A DNA stretch of 64,000 nt, from contig NZ_JAMXXN010000001.1 of assembly GCF_024129435.1 (NCBI RefSeq), positions 124,001 through 188,000 on the forward strand, in the 5' to 3' direction. This DNA is from Acinetobacter lwoffii. Its GTDB lineage: Bacteria > Pseudomonadota > Gammaproteobacteria > Pseudomonadales > Moraxellaceae. The stretch's first letter is position 1, and the number at the start of each line of letters is the position of its first letter. Below, one piece after another: positions 57,368 to 64,000 of this stretch. The notes below the pieces were generated by a model that worked only from the letters and a program-made list of their open reading frames with translations, did no database searches and was not told the DNA's origin. Made by a program: the position numbers and the translations under genes.

Positions 57368-58129
57368 ATGAAACACATTGTTATTCCTGCACGTTTCGCC
57401 AGTTCACGTTTGCCGGGTAAACCTTTGCTGGAAATTCATGGTCGTCCCATGATTCTGCGGGTAGTGGACCAAGCCAAAAAAGTGCAAGGTTTTGACTATC
57501 TGTGTGTGGCAACTGATGATGAGCGTATTGCAGCCGTTTGCCGTGCTGAAGGCATTGATGTGGTGATTACCTCAGCGGATCATCCTTCAGGCACAGACCG
57601 CTTGAGTGAAGTGGCTCGAACTAAAGGCTGGGCCAGTGATGACATCATTGTCAATGTACAGGGGGATGAACCTTTACTGCCGGCGCAACTGGTAAAACAG
57701 GTTGCTCAACTCTTGGAAGATCAGCCTGAATCTTCCATGTCGACGCTATGTGAGCCGATCCATCAACTGGATGAATTCAAACGCGACAGCATTGTAAAAG
57801 TCGTAATGTCAAAACAGCAGCAGGCACTGTATTTTAGCCGTGCTACCATTCCTTATGACCGTGATGGCGCGAAACTCGCTGAACCGAAGCTGCATGATCA
57901 GGCCTATCGTCATTTAGGTCTATATGCCTATCGGGTAAAACTGTTGCAAGAATATGTGACCTGGGAAATGGGTGTGCTGGAGAAACTGGAATCTCTAGAA
58001 CAGTTACGGGTACTGGAAAATGGACACCGTATTGCCATTGCGGTGGCTGAAGCCAATTTGCCGCCAGGGGTAGATACTCAGGAAGATCTGGATCGCCTGA
58101 ATCAGATGGATCTTTCCCATTTTGCCTAA
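57368..58129 (+). CDS. kdsB: 3-deoxy-manno-octulosonate cytidylyltransferase
   Basis: CMP-Kdo synthetase that activates Kdo for transfer to lipid A. It has 253 residues with the N-terminal nucleotide-binding motif [15 protein letters not shown], then [14 protein letters not shown] and the late HLGLYAYRV. It belongs to the msbA-lpxK-kdsB lipid A/Kdo cluster. Confidence 0.96.
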   Translation: MKHIVIPARFASSRLPGKPLLEIHGRPMILRVVDQAKKVQGFDYLCVATDDERIAAVCRAEGIDVVITSADHPSGTDRLSEVARTKGWASDDIIVNVQGDEPLLPAQLVKQVAQLLEDQPESSMSTLCEPIHQLDEFKRDSIVKVVMSKQQQALYFSRATIPYDRDGAKLAEPKLHDQAYRHLGLYAYRVKLLQEYVTWEMGVLEKLESLEQLRVLENGHRIAIAVAEANLPPGVDTQEDLDRLNQMDLSHFA

Positions 58130-58143
58130 GAAGAGTCAAATAC

Positions 58144-59124
58144 ATGCCTTTTGATGTCAATGCATATATCTATCCATGGCAGCAACAGGTTTGGGAAACC
58201 CTGACCGGGCGCTTTCCCAAGCTTGGACATGGTTTATTGTTTTATGGAAAAAAAGGCTGTGGTAAAGAAGCGTTTACCCAACAGTTTCTGGCTTGGGTAT
58301 TATGCCTGAATCGTCAGCCTGCCGGGCCATGTGGTGAATGCAGTAGCTGTCAATGGTTAAAGGCAGACACCCATCCCAACTATGTGCATATCAGTACCGA
58401 TGACGACAATAAAAAACAGAATGCCAAAATCAAGATCGAGAAGATTCGCGATCTGCTGCCTTTTGTGCAACAGACTGTAGATGGCTGGCGCGTGATTGTG
58501 ATTGAGCCGGCAGAAGCCTTGAATATTGCCTCTGCCAATGCCTTACTCAAAACACTGGAAGAACCCGGTGATAATACGGTCATTATTTTACTGGCGAATC
58601 ATTATTTAAAATTGCCCGCGACTATACGCAGTCGTTTGCAGCATTTTGCTTTGGATCGAATTTCCGCAGAACAATTTAGCGATTATGTCCAGAATCAGCT
58701 CCCGGATGCAGGTTCTAGCCAGCAACAATTATTGATGAACCTGTCTAATCAGATGCCGTTACAGGCATTAGAGGTTGCACAAAGTGCCTGGCTGCCACTG
58801 CGTCAGGAATTCCTGCAAGACTGGCAAAAACTGGTCATTCAAAAAAATATGCCACTGGCAATTGCGACCAAATGGAATAAAAGCCTGAGTTTTGGTGAAT
58901 TTGCTCAAATGTTTGAATACTTGTTGTCCGATTTAATTTGTGTCAAGCTAAATCAGACGGTGAAAAACATTGACCTTGAATTCAATGTGCTTGCCGAACA
59001 ATATTCATTAGAAGCACTTTTTAAAATTTATGAGGATTTTCAGCGCGCTAAACAATTCCTTGAACAGAATGTCCAAAGCAATCTGGTTATTGATGAATTG
59101 TTTATCAAGCTGATGAATCTTTAA
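58144..59124 (+). CDS. holB: DNA polymerase III subunit delta'
   Basis: Clamp-loader subunit of 326 residues. The Walker A-like GKKGCGKEAF is present (delta' does not hydrolyse ATP). The zinc module is Cys-x8-Cys-x2-Cys-x2-Cys (CLNRQPAGPCGECSSC). The segment ALLKTLEEPGDNTVIILL is characteristic. It overlaps no neighbours but is in line with kdsB and pilZ, the same order as in Pseudomonas (holB-pilZ-tatD). Confidence 0.93.
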   Translation: MPFDVNAYIYPWQQQVWETLTGRFPKLGHGLLFYGKKGCGKEAFTQQFLAWVLCLNRQPAGPCGECSSCQWLKADTHPNYVHISTDDDNKKQNAKIKIEKIRDLLPFVQQTVDGWRVIVIEPAEALNIASANALLKTLEEPGDNTVIILLANHYLKLPATIRSRLQHFALDRISAEQFSDYVQNQLPDAGSSQQQLLMNLSNQMPLQALEVAQSAWLPLRQEFLQDWQKLVIQKNMPLAIATKWNKSLSFGEFAQMFEYLLSDLICVKLNQTVKNIDLEFNVLAEQYSLEALFKIYEDFQRAKQFLEQNVQSNLVIDELFIKLMNL

Positions 59125-59139
59125 TTAAGGGGAAATCAC

Positions 59140-59481
59140 ATGCAACCACGTATGGGCGGTATTATTCAGGCCAATATTCCTGACATCGAAACACTGTTTG
59201 CCAGCTATATGCCTTATGTTGTGGGTGGTGGGCTTTTTATTCCTTCCAAGCAGCCGGTTAAACTGGGCGAAGAGGTTTTTGTATTGACGACTTTGCCTGA
59301 CCAGACCCAGAAAATTCCTTTAACTGGTAAAGTCATCTGGGTCTCGCAAAAGCAGAATGGCATCAAGCCACAAGGCTTTGGCATCCAGTTAAGCGGTGAA
59401 AAAGGCGTTTATTTCAAAAATGAAGCAGATCGTCTGGTTGCGGGTCTTAAATCTGAAGGACGTAAAAGTTACACTATGTAG
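59140..59481 (+). CDS. pilZ: PilZ domain type IV pilus biogenesis protein
   Basis: A 113-residue PilZ-domain protein corresponding in size and location to Pseudomonas PilZ (holB-pilZ-tatD). The c-di-GMP-binding RxxxR and (D/N)xSxxG motifs are missing (the site reads VVGGGLFIPSKQP), as in the original PilZ, which does not bind c-di-GMP but is needed for type IV pili through FimX/PilB. AAGGGG lies upstream of the start. Confidence 0.9.
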   Translation: MQPRMGGIIQANIPDIETLFASYMPYVVGGGLFIPSKQPVKLGEEVFVLTTLPDQTQKIPLTGKVIWVSQKQNGIKPQGFGIQLSGEKGVYFKNEADRLVAGLKSEGRKSYTM

Positions 59482-59508
59482 TTAATTTACCCTTGGTAGG
59501 AACGCATC

Positions 59509-60282
59509 GTGTTTGTAGATACTCATTGTCATTTAACCCTGCTTGATTTGACACCATATCATGGTGATCTGGACCAAGCATTGGCTCAGGCTCGTGAAGC
59601 CGGTGTTTCCAAATTCATGAGTATCTCGGTCGATCTAGATGATCATATCGAGCTGGCCAAAATTGCCGCGCGTCATGCAGATGTCGGATATACCGTTGGC
59701 GTACATCCTTGCGAAGATGCTGCAACCATGGCGCGTGCCACGACTGAATATCTGGTCGAACTGGCGCAACCGGAGAAAGTCTGGGCGCTCGGTGAAACCG
59801 GTCTTGATTATTATCACAGTACCGATTTTATTGCAGAGCAAAAGGCCTGTTTCGCCCGGCATATTCATGCGTCACAAATCACCAAAAAACCTGTAGTTGT
59901 TCATACCCGTTCCGCCAAGCATGATACCGTTGATATTATCCGCGCGGAAAAATCGACTCACGGGATTTTGCATTGTTTTACCGAAGACTGGGAAACCGCC
60001 AAAGCGGTACTGGACTGCGGCTATTATGTGTCATTTTCCGGCATTGTTTCCTTTAAAAATGCGCAGGATCTGCGTGATGTCGCCAAACAGGTTCCGCTGG
60101 ATCGTGTGCTGATTGAAACCGATAGTCCTTATCTTGCGCCAATGCCGTATCGTGGCAAATCTAATGAGCCTAAATACGTTCCTTATGTAGCCAAAGCGCT
60201 TTGCGATGTATATGATAAGTCGCTAGAAGAAATGGCTTTTATCACAAAGCAGAACTTTGAAAATCTTCTGAATTTAAAGTAA
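59509..60282 (+). CDS. tatD: TatD family metal-dependent hydrolase
   Basis: A 257-residue TatD-type hydrolase. Metal-binding motifs are the N-terminal DTHCHL, GETGLDYY, VVHTRSAKHD, HCFTED and the late ETDSPYLAP. It starts at GTG (59509). Proteins of this family act as metal-dependent DNases and are often housekeeping; the specific role here is unknown. TetR follows after 35 bases. Confidence 0.94.
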   Translation: MFVDTHCHLTLLDLTPYHGDLDQALAQAREAGVSKFMSISVDLDDHIELAKIAARHADVGYTVGVHPCEDAATMARATTEYLVELAQPEKVWALGETGLDYYHSTDFIAEQKACFARHIHASQITKKPVVVHTRSAKHDTVDIIRAEKSTHGILHCFTEDWETAKAVLDCGYYVSFSGIVSFKNAQDLRDVAKQVPLDRVLIETDSPYLAPMPYRGKSNEPKYVPYVAKALCDVYDKSLEEMAFITKQNFENLLNLK

Positions 60283-60323
60283 ATAAAGTTATATAAAGTA
60301 CAAAGAGAGTTTATAGGGTGAAG

Positions 60324-60938
60324 ATGGATCGTCAGGCTCAGTTTCGAGCAAGAGAAACCTTGATTTTTCAAGTTGCAGAACAGCTCCTGTTGGAAAATGG
60401 TGAAGCAGGAATGACGCTAGATGCGCTGGCTGCCGAGCTTGATCTGGCCAAAGGGACACTTTATAAACATTTTCAGAGTAAAGATGAGCTGTACATGCTG
60501 CTGATTATCCGTAATGAGCGCATGTTGCTGGAAATGATTCAGGATAGCGATAAAGCCTTTCCTGAACATCTGGCCTTCTTTATGCTGCATCATTTACATC
60601 ATCCGGAACGAACCGTGCTGTTTCATCAGATTGAAGAACGCCTGTCGACGACTGGGGTTGGAATCCAGCACCTTTTTAGCGAACTTTATCAGGTGCGCAA
60701 ACAGCGTTTACGCCTGATTATCCGTATGACAGAAACTTATCTGGCTTCTATTAATAGCCGCATGTCAGTACGCGATTATCTGGCTTCGATCTGGTCGTTG
60801 ACCCATGGTGCAGCTGCAATTCTTAATTCCAGTTTCTATCAGCGTTATTTGGGTTCGCGCGATACCTTGCGTGTAGCCTATATCGATCAGGCACTGGCTT
60901 TGCCTAAGCAGGTACATTCAGCCGAGCAGTTTGCCTAA
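60324..60938 (+). CDS. TetR/AcrR family transcriptional regulator
   Basis: A TetR-type repressor. The N-terminal helix-turn-helix is MTLDALAAELDLAKGTLYKHFQSKDELYMLLI (about 36-67), and the rest is a helical ligand domain. The start may be GTG at 60318 or ATG at 60324; the AGGG site fits the ATG better. The target is unknown. gspH follows after nine bases on the same strand. Confidence 0.9.
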   Translation: MDRQAQFRARETLIFQVAEQLLLENGEAGMTLDALAAELDLAKGTLYKHFQSKDELYMLLIIRNERMLLEMIQDSDKAFPEHLAFFMLHHLHHPERTVLFHQIEERLSTTGVGIQHLFSELYQVRKQRLRLIIRMTETYLASINSRMSVRDYLASIWSLTHGAAAILNSSFYQRYLGSRDTLRVAYIDQALALPKQVHSAEQFA

Positions 60939-60947
60939 GGTTGTCCT

Positions 60948-61499
60948 ATGATCAGATCACCTCACAGTGCAGTTCGTGGCTTTACCTTAATCGAATTGAT
61001 GGTGGTGATTGTGATTATGGGAATTATGGCTTCACTAGTGCTGCTGAATACCAGTGGTGTCGATCAGCGCAAAGCGATGCAGGCACGGGAAATTTTATTG
61101 GTGGACTTGCAACGGGTGCTACGCGAGGCTAATGACCAATCCAGAATACTCGCGCTTGACGTTCAATCAGCGACAGATGTCACGCCATTTCGCTATGGAA
61201 TTATAGAATATCGTTCGGCAGCGCAGACTGAACCGAACCTGCAAAATGAGAAATGGCAAAATTATGCAGATTTTAAATTGCGTAGTTTGCCTGATCATAT
61301 TTCCTTTCAAATTCAGGCACTGGAACAGCAGCGTTATGCCAGGGCACAAAATCGTGACCTGACTCAGGCAAATTCACCTCAATTAATCTGGCTCGGCAAT
61401 GGTGAAGTCAAGCCGGTGCGGATTCAGTTCTTTTTAGAAGACCGTGAAGTGGGTGCTGCGATTGAGATTGATCATCTGGGTAAAATCAATGAAATCTAG
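60948..61499 (+). CDS. gspH: Type II secretion minor pseudopilin GspH
   Basis: A 183-residue minor pseudopilin. The prepilin leader MIRSPHSAVRG is cleaved before FTLIELMVVIVIMG, with Glu5 kept. The periplasmic part follows. It begins the minor-pseudopilin cluster gspH-I-J-K, the tip of the T2SS pseudopilus. Other gsp genes (C-G, L-M) are not in this window. Confidence 0.92.
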   Translation: MIRSPHSAVRGFTLIELMVVIVIMGIMASLVLLNTSGVDQRKAMQAREILLVDLQRVLREANDQSRILALDVQSATDVTPFRYGIIEYRSAAQTEPNLQNEKWQNYADFKLRSLPDHISFQIQALEQQRYARAQNRDLTQANSPQLIWLGNGEVKPVRIQFFLEDREVGAAIEIDHLGKINEI

Positions 61500-61582
61500 A
61501 TATTTCAAGCAGAGCGCTGGGTCTGGTGTAATCAAGTTGTTTAAGGCGAGTGTTCATGGATTTGATCATGTGTGCTGCAAGC

Positions 61583-61654
61583 ATAGGACTTCGTCTTGCG
61601 CTGCTATCGGACTTTCTTGCGCGACAATGTCGCTCAGGTCGAGTGTTACTCGAC
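61583..61654 (+). repeat. Palindromic repeat-like insertion between gspH and gspI
   Basis: Within the 127 bases between gspH and gspI are GCGACAATGTCGC (61621-61633, arms of six around one base), GTCGAGTGTTACTCGAC (61638-61654, arms of seven around GTT) and an imperfect direct repeat (GGACTT...CTTGCGC at 61586 and 61609). Together they look like an inserted palindromic repeat element. It supplies the GspI start codon and the basic leader. Confidence 0.55.
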
Positions 61655-62040
61655 TTAATCGTGCCTCAGGTTTTACCTTATTGGAAGTTATGGTCGCCTT
61701 GGCAATTTTTGCGACCGCAGCCATAACCCTGACCAAAGTCGCGATGCAATATACCCAATCCACCTCAAATGCCATTCTACGTACCAAAGCACAGTTTGTT
61801 GCCTTAAATGAAGTGGCACAAATGGAAATCAATCAGGAATGGATGGAAGGCACGGCTTCCAAACAGCTGACCCAGCAAGGTGAAACCTGGCAGATTGACA
61901 AGCGTAGTGAGCCGACGGTCAGTCCGAATGTCCAGCGAATCGAATTACAGATTAGTCTGGTTAATCAGGACAGTGGTCAGGTTGAATCTGGCATCAGCAG
62001 TCTGATGTTCTTTAATCATCGCATGAACAATACCCCATGA
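61627..62040 (+). CDS. gspI: Type II secretion minor pseudopilin GspI
   Basis: A 137-residue pseudopilin with the leader MSLRSSVTRLNRASG cleaved before FTLLEVMVALAIF (Glu5 kept). The start is debatable: the frame runs upstream without a stop to an ATG at 61489 (MKSRYFKQSAG), which overlaps the gspH stop and would be the natural start without the insertion. The basic leader from 61627 is encoded inside a palindromic element. The rest (LNEVAQMEINQEW) is typical GspI. Its stop overlaps gspJ by four bases (ATGA). Confidence 0.8.
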   Translation: MSLRSSVTRLNRASGFTLLEVMVALAIFATAAITLTKVAMQYTQSTSNAILRTKAQFVALNEVAQMEINQEWMEGTASKQLTQQGETWQIDKRSEPTVSPNVQRIELQISLVNQDSGQVESGISSLMFFNHRMNNTP

Positions 62041-62678
62041 AGCCTAAAGGATTTACCCTAGTTGAATTAATGGTCGCAATTGCGATCTTTGCGGTGCTGT
62101 CTGCTTTGGGCTGGAAAGTTTTTGATTATATTGTCAAAACTAAAGATCAGAATGTGATTCATGAACAGCGTCTAGGTCAGTTACAACAAACCTATCAGCA
62201 GATTCTGCGAGATACCGTACAGACAGTTCCCTTAACGGCCAACATCAATGGGGATATTCAACCGGCTCTAGTGCTGCAGAACGGACGCTTTAATTTCAGT
62301 AAAACCGGGGTAACTGATCCTTTGGAAGAAGGGATTTCTCCAGATGAGCGCATTGAATATCAGTATCGAGCCGATGAGCAGAAACTTTATCGCTTGAAAT
62401 ACCGGAATCTAAATCAGGCAGGTCAAGATCAGCCCGAATCCAGTGTTTTATTGTCGGAAGTGGAACAATTTCAGATCATCGTACTTAATCCGAATGAACT
62501 CACGCAATGGCCGGATGCTTCTGCTGATCTGAATCAGTTAGAGCATAAACAGCGTTTGCCTAAAGGGATTAAAATCAATTTAACCGTGAATGGTGTAAGT
62601 TATGAATGGATGTTCAGTTTATTGAATACGGACTTTTTGCTTGATACTCAGAACACCGGTCAACCCAGCTCAGAATAA
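62037..62678 (+). CDS. gspJ: Type II secretion minor pseudopilin GspJ
   Basis: A 213-residue pseudopilin with the short leader MKPKG cleaved before FTLVELMVAIAIF. The periplasmic domain includes YQQILRDTVQTVPL. It is translationally coupled to gspI by the ATGA overlap and acts in the GspI-J-K tip complex. Confidence 0.93.
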   Translation: MKPKGFTLVELMVAIAIFAVLSALGWKVFDYIVKTKDQNVIHEQRLGQLQQTYQQILRDTVQTVPLTANINGDIQPALVLQNGRFNFSKTGVTDPLEEGISPDERIEYQYRADEQKLYRLKYRNLNQAGQDQPESSVLLSEVEQFQIIVLNPNELTQWPDASADLNQLEHKQRLPKGIKINLTVNGVSYEWMFSLLNTDFLLDTQNTGQPSSE

Positions 62679-62684
62679 TAAGAA

Positions 62685-63656
62685 ATGAAAATGAATAAAG
62701 CGATCATGATCAAGCAGCAGCAGGGCATTGCACTGATTACCATTCTGGTGATGGTAGCGCTAGCGACTATTCTGGCGGCTACGATTGCGCAACGTCAAGC
62801 TGCAACTGCTGAAAGCACTGCCTATTTGATGCGACAAAACCAGTCCTTAATGTATGCCAAAAGTGCTGAGGCCTTTTTTTCTGAATTGCTGGTCGATGAT
62901 GCTGAAAATGCCGCAGAGGTCGACCATCTGCAGGAAACCTGGGCGCAGCCCATGCCAGCTTTTCCGGTAGATGACGGTTATGTCTCCGGAATAATACAGG
63001 ATGAATCAGGCAAGTTTAATTTAAATAGCCTGATCACTGCCGAAGGTGCTGTCAATGAAAATGCCAAAGCATGGTTCGAGCTGATTTTAAAACGTGCCGG
63101 TTTGCCGGTACAGCTCAGTGAAGCAGTCATTGATTGGCAGGATGCAGACGAGCTGGTTAGTGGAGGCATGGGTGCTGAATCTAATTATTATCAAGGTTTG
63201 CCGAATGCCGCTTTGCCACCAAATGCAAAATTTCATAGCGTGGAAGAATTAAAGCTGGTACGCGGTTTTGAAGAGAATAAATATAAGTTGATAGCACCTT
63301 ATCTGAGTACTTCACCGGTGCAGGAGAGTCCGGTCAATATTAATACGGCTTCAGCTTTTCTTTTGGCGAGTATAGATGAAAAGCTGGATGTGAATGCGGT
63401 GCAGCAATTGCTGGATCAGCGTCAGGCCAATTTGGAGTATTTTTCCAATGTATCTGATTTGTGGTCACTCGAGCCTTTCGCTCAGGTTGATGCGGATAAG
63501 CGTAATCTATTTAACAGTCTGCTTGGGGTTCAATCCAATTATTTTAAAGCCCGAATCGAAGTGGTTTTAAGTGAGCGTAAGCGCCAATTCAGCAGTGATC
63601 TGGTTCGTCAGGACAAACAGGTTTATGTAGCCTATCGTAGCATGGCGCCATTTTAA
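62685..63656 (+). CDS. gspK: Type II secretion minor pseudopilin GspK
   Basis: A 323-residue pseudopilin, the large tip subunit. Leader MKMNKAIMIKQQQG is cleaved before IALITILVMVALATILAATI; position +5 is Thr, not Glu, as is normal for GspK. The body includes NLNSLIT and the helix-hairpin-like VNINTASAFLLASI. It ends the gsp cluster, and queD follows 152 bases later. Confidence 0.93.
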   Translation: MKMNKAIMIKQQQGIALITILVMVALATILAATIAQRQAATAESTAYLMRQNQSLMYAKSAEAFFSELLVDDAENAAEVDHLQETWAQPMPAFPVDDGYVSGIIQDESGKFNLNSLITAEGAVNENAKAWFELILKRAGLPVQLSEAVIDWQDADELVSGGMGAESNYYQGLPNAALPPNAKFHSVEELKLVRGFEENKYKLIAPYLSTSPVQESPVNINTASAFLLASIDEKLDVNAVQQLLDQRQANLEYFSNVSDLWSLEPFAQVDADKRNLFNSLLGVQSNYFKARIEVVLSERKRQFSSDLVRQDKQVYVAYRSMAPF

Positions 63657-63808
63657 TTTTAGCTCATGAATTGTACAGGCTGGATAAGCGCAAATGCCGG
63701 GCTGATGCCTTTTCCCTATCATGCTAAACAGCAAAATTAATCCTCAAAGCTTTACTTTTGCTTTATAATCAAAATTAATTCACCTATTTTTTGACGACAT
63801 TACGGCAT

Positions 63809-64000
63809 ATGTTAATTCGTAAGTTATTTAAGTTTGAGAATGCTCATATTGTGCGTAACTGCACGTCAGATCGCTGTAAGCGTTCGATCCATGGCCATAG
63901 TTATAAAGTCGAGTTATTGCTAAAAGCCTCGAAGCTAGATCATGGTCAAATGGTCTATGACTTTGGTCTGCTTAAAGGTGTGATTAAGGATTTCTTTGAT
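63809..64000 (+). CDS. queD: 6-carboxytetrahydropterin synthase (partial)
   Basis: QueD converts 7,8-dihydroneopterin triphosphate to 6-carboxy-5,6,7,8-tetrahydropterin in queuosine synthesis. Only the first 64 codons are in the window. Motifs visible: FKFENAHIV with the first zinc His, the catalytic Cys of RNCTSDRCK, and HGHSYKVELLL with the other two zinc His. The frame is open to the end. The same pathway's last enzyme QueG is encoded at 17600. Confidence 0.9.
   Translation, partial: MLIRKLFKFENAHIVRNCTSDRCKRSIHGHSYKVELLLKASKLDHGQMVYDFGLLKGVIKDFFD

Noticed and set aside
61444..61626. A longer GspI beginning upstream of 61489
   Set aside because: It would place over 60 residues before the prepilin cleavage site, which the prepilin peptidase does not normally accept; the internal ATG at 61627 gives a normal leader.

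Overview
The window reads as a chromosomal segment of a gammaproteobacterium of the family Moraxellaceae, most likely an Acinetobacter. The reasons are the moderate-to-low GC content, an Hfq with a very long glycine-rich tail, the amgK-murU pair divergent from lptD-surA, a bifunctional Nnr, and T2SS pseudopilin genes in a small separate cluster. This assignment comes from gene content and order; no database was consulted. No prophage, transposase, CRISPR array or rRNA was found.

Left part (1-27,000), mostly housekeeping genes in short transcription units: dapC (cut by the window edge), glnD and purT; an azlCD-type amino-acid exporter; a lipoprotein; a manganese-type superoxide dismutase preceded by a good Fur-box match; ychF; a glutathione S-transferase; a 462-residue protein made largely of ~19-residue glycine/isoleucine repeats, divergent from an Lrp/AsnC-type regulator; a YebC-type regulator; a PlsC-type acyltransferase; a CAU-anticodon tRNA (probably tRNA-Ile2) with promoter and terminator; bioB; queG divergent from nnr; an acylphosphatase-like protein lacking the catalytic arginine; ruvC; fxsA; a LysE exporter; ahpF and, 1.6 kb away, ahpC. 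Several very small genes with good ribosome binding sites sit in the gaps (33, 37, 39, 67, 68, 68, 78 and 81 residues).

Middle (27,000-45,500): a large HrpA helicase with an in-frame low-complexity insertion holding a CCCCCTT/AAGGGGG palindrome; a FabH-like ketoacyl synthase followed by an acyltransferase; an uncharacterised 668-residue protein with a PcfJ-like C-terminal motif; a Pif1-like helicase; two pseudouridine synthases; a GNAT acetyltransferase next to a RelB/DinJ-type antitoxin with no evident toxin; then the classic tsaE-mutL-miaA-hfq series.

Right part (45,500-64,000), envelope and cell-cycle genes: surA-lptD on the minus strand, diverging from amgK-murU (MurNAc recycling), then rsmG-parA-parB, exbB-exbD-msbA-lpxK-kdsB-holB-pilZ-tatD and a TetR regulator, and a type II secretion minor-pseudopilin cluster gspH-gspI-gspJ-gspK. 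The window ends inside queD. MsbA, LpxK, KdsB and LptD/SurA together cover steps of lipid A/Kdo synthesis, flipping and outer-membrane insertion; AmgK/MurU feed recovered MurNAc back to UDP-MurNAc.

The most unusual points are the apparent insertion of a palindromic repeat that now encodes the start and leader of GspI, the repeat protein at 10.5-11.9 kb, the acylphosphatase-like protein with Leu in place of the catalytic Arg, the HrpA insertion, the PcfJ-like 668-residue protein, and the small unannotated-type ORFs. None of these on its own proves a new system.
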